The translations under genes and the position numbers were made by a program. From Acidobacteriota bacterium (GTDB lineage: Bacteria > Acidobacteriota > Terriglobia > Acidiferrales > UBA7541), in contig JABCZR010000015.1 of assembly GCA_013289585.1 (NCBI GenBank), forward strand, positions 1 through 64,000: a DNA stretch of 64,000 nt, given 5' to 3'. Below the pieces are notes generated by a model, which was not told the DNA's origin, ran no database searches, and worked only from the letters and a program-made list of their open reading frames with translations. Shown in pieces: positions 63,328 through 64,000 of the stretch; the stretch's first letter is position 1; each line of letters starts with the position of its first letter.

Positions 63328-64000
63328 ATGACTAAGGTCGGATTCGTCAGCCTGGGATGCCCGAAGAACCTCGTGGACAGCGAGGTGATGATGGGTATTC
63401 TTGCGCGCGAAGGCTATGAGCTCACGCCGCGTGCCGACGAAGCCGAGATTCTGGTCGTTAACACGTGCAGTTTTATCGAGGCGGCGCAGAAAGAATCGGT
63501 GGACGCCATCCTGGAGATGGCGGAGCACAAGAAATTCGGCTCGGCGAAAAAACTGATTGTCGCCGGCTGCCTGGTCGAGCGGTTTCGATCGCAGATCCTC
63601 GAACAGGTTCCCGAAGTGGACGCGGTCATCGGAACGGGCGAGGTCGAGCGCATTATGGAAGCGGTCGAAGGCGATTTGCGCGTTCTTCCCGCGCAGCCAC
63701 CGGCGTTTCTTTATCACGACCTGACGCCACGCATCATCACCACACCGAAGCACGCCGCCTACATCAAAATTGCGGAGGGCTGCGATCATCCCTGCACGTT
63801 TTGCATTATCCCGCAGCTTCGCGGAGTATTTCGCAGCCGGCGGTTCGAATCGGTGGTGCGAGAGGCAGAAAATCTTGCGAGATCCGGCGCGCGCGAAATA
63901 ACCCTGATCGGCCAGGACACGACTTCGTACGGCGAAGACCTGGGCTTGCGCGATGGACTGGCGCAACTTCTGGAAAAACTCGCGCAAGTGGATGATCTGC
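63328..64000 (+). CDS. rimO: ribosomal protein S12 methylthiotransferase RimO (3' truncated by window)
   Basis: 224 codons visible, running off the window end; full-length RimO is about 440 aa. The N-terminal UPF0004 domain has GFVSLGCPKNLVDSEVM, VVNTCSFIEAAQKES and VAGCLVERF, giving three cluster cysteines; the radical SAM motif is CDHPCTFC in IAEGCDHPCTFCIIPQLRG. The GCPKNLVDSE wording favours RimO over MiaB. It methylthiolates an Asp of protein S12. A TACAAT (about 63287) lies 35-40 bases before the start. Confidence 0.95.
   Translation, partial: MTKVGFVSLGCPKNLVDSEVMMGILAREGYELTPRADEAEILVVNTCSFIEAAQKESVDAILEMAEHKKFGSAKKLIVAGCLVERFRSQILEQVPEVDAVIGTGEVERIMEAVEGDLRVLPAQPPAFLYHDLTPRIITTPKHAAYIKIAEGCDHPCTFCIIPQLRGVFRSRRFESVVREAENLARSGAREITLIGQDTTSYGEDLGLRDGLAQLLEKLAQVDDL

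Overview
The window looks like a chromosomal segment of an Acidobacteriota bacterium (Terriglobia-like). This is inferred from gene content and style, not from a marker gene search: moderately GC-rich DNA, a eukaryotic-like Ser/Thr kinase fused to a TolB-type propeller, DUF2911 and DUF3106 proteins, a compact dcw cluster with the meso-DAP signature in MurE, and several palindromic intergenic repeat families. No phage, complete insertion sequence, rRNA operon or CRISPR array is visible.

Layout. 0-3 kb: a Tat-exported transglutaminase-like protein, a small polysaccharide-export protein and a small membrane protein, with long gaps. 3-7 kb: a hybrid histidine kinase, a CADD/PqqC-like di-iron protein and a PIN/antitoxin pair. 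7-10 kb: rpsO-pnp with a clear terminator. 10-15 kb: a DUF2911 protein, a DMT exporter, and a tightly overlapped run GT2 glycosyltransferase - PTPS - PTPS - folE. 15-21 kb: a TlpA-like thioredoxin, a kinase-propeller protein, a Cu(+)-type P-ATPase and a divergent 76-aa HMA-shaped protein without metal cysteines. 21-22 kb: a mostly gene-free stretch with a possible structured RNA on the minus strand and a small Cys-rich secreted protein. 22-27 kb: an MGDG-synthase-like glycosyltransferase, a PHP phosphoesterase, an untracked 52-aa membrane protein, a PAP2 phosphatase, a UbiA prenyltransferase and CutC.

26.8-44.7 kb, minus strand: a full division and cell wall cluster, mraZ-rsmH-ftsL-ftsI-murE-murF-mraY-murD-ftsW-murG-murC-murB-ftsQ-ftsA-ftsZ. 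It starts from a near-consensus promoter (TTGACA-N16-TATGAT) followed at once by a 10-bp-phased GTGG array, the expected MraZ operator, and ends at a hairpin plus T-run after ftsZ. Divergent from it, 45-48.2 kb encodes pqqABCDE, including a 25-aa pqqA missing from the ORF track.

48-57 kb: an MFS exporter, an ECF sigma / anti-sigma / DUF3106 operon, a ZIP transporter, a four-helix-bundle gene bracketed by inverted repeat tracts, ychF, a seven-heme cytochrome c, an AlkA-like glycosylase with a basic tail, and a DUF4149-like membrane protein. 57-64 kb: tRNA-Val(CAC), then moxR - DUF58 - mutY - transglutaminase (TgpA-like), and a rimO truncated by the window end.

Best leads for something new: the coupled glycosyltransferase/pterin operon, the possible RNA at about 21.2-21.4 kb, the repeat-bracketed four-helix-bundle gene, a promoter-plus-terminator unit with no gene at 56.5 kb, and the dispersed palindromic repeats.
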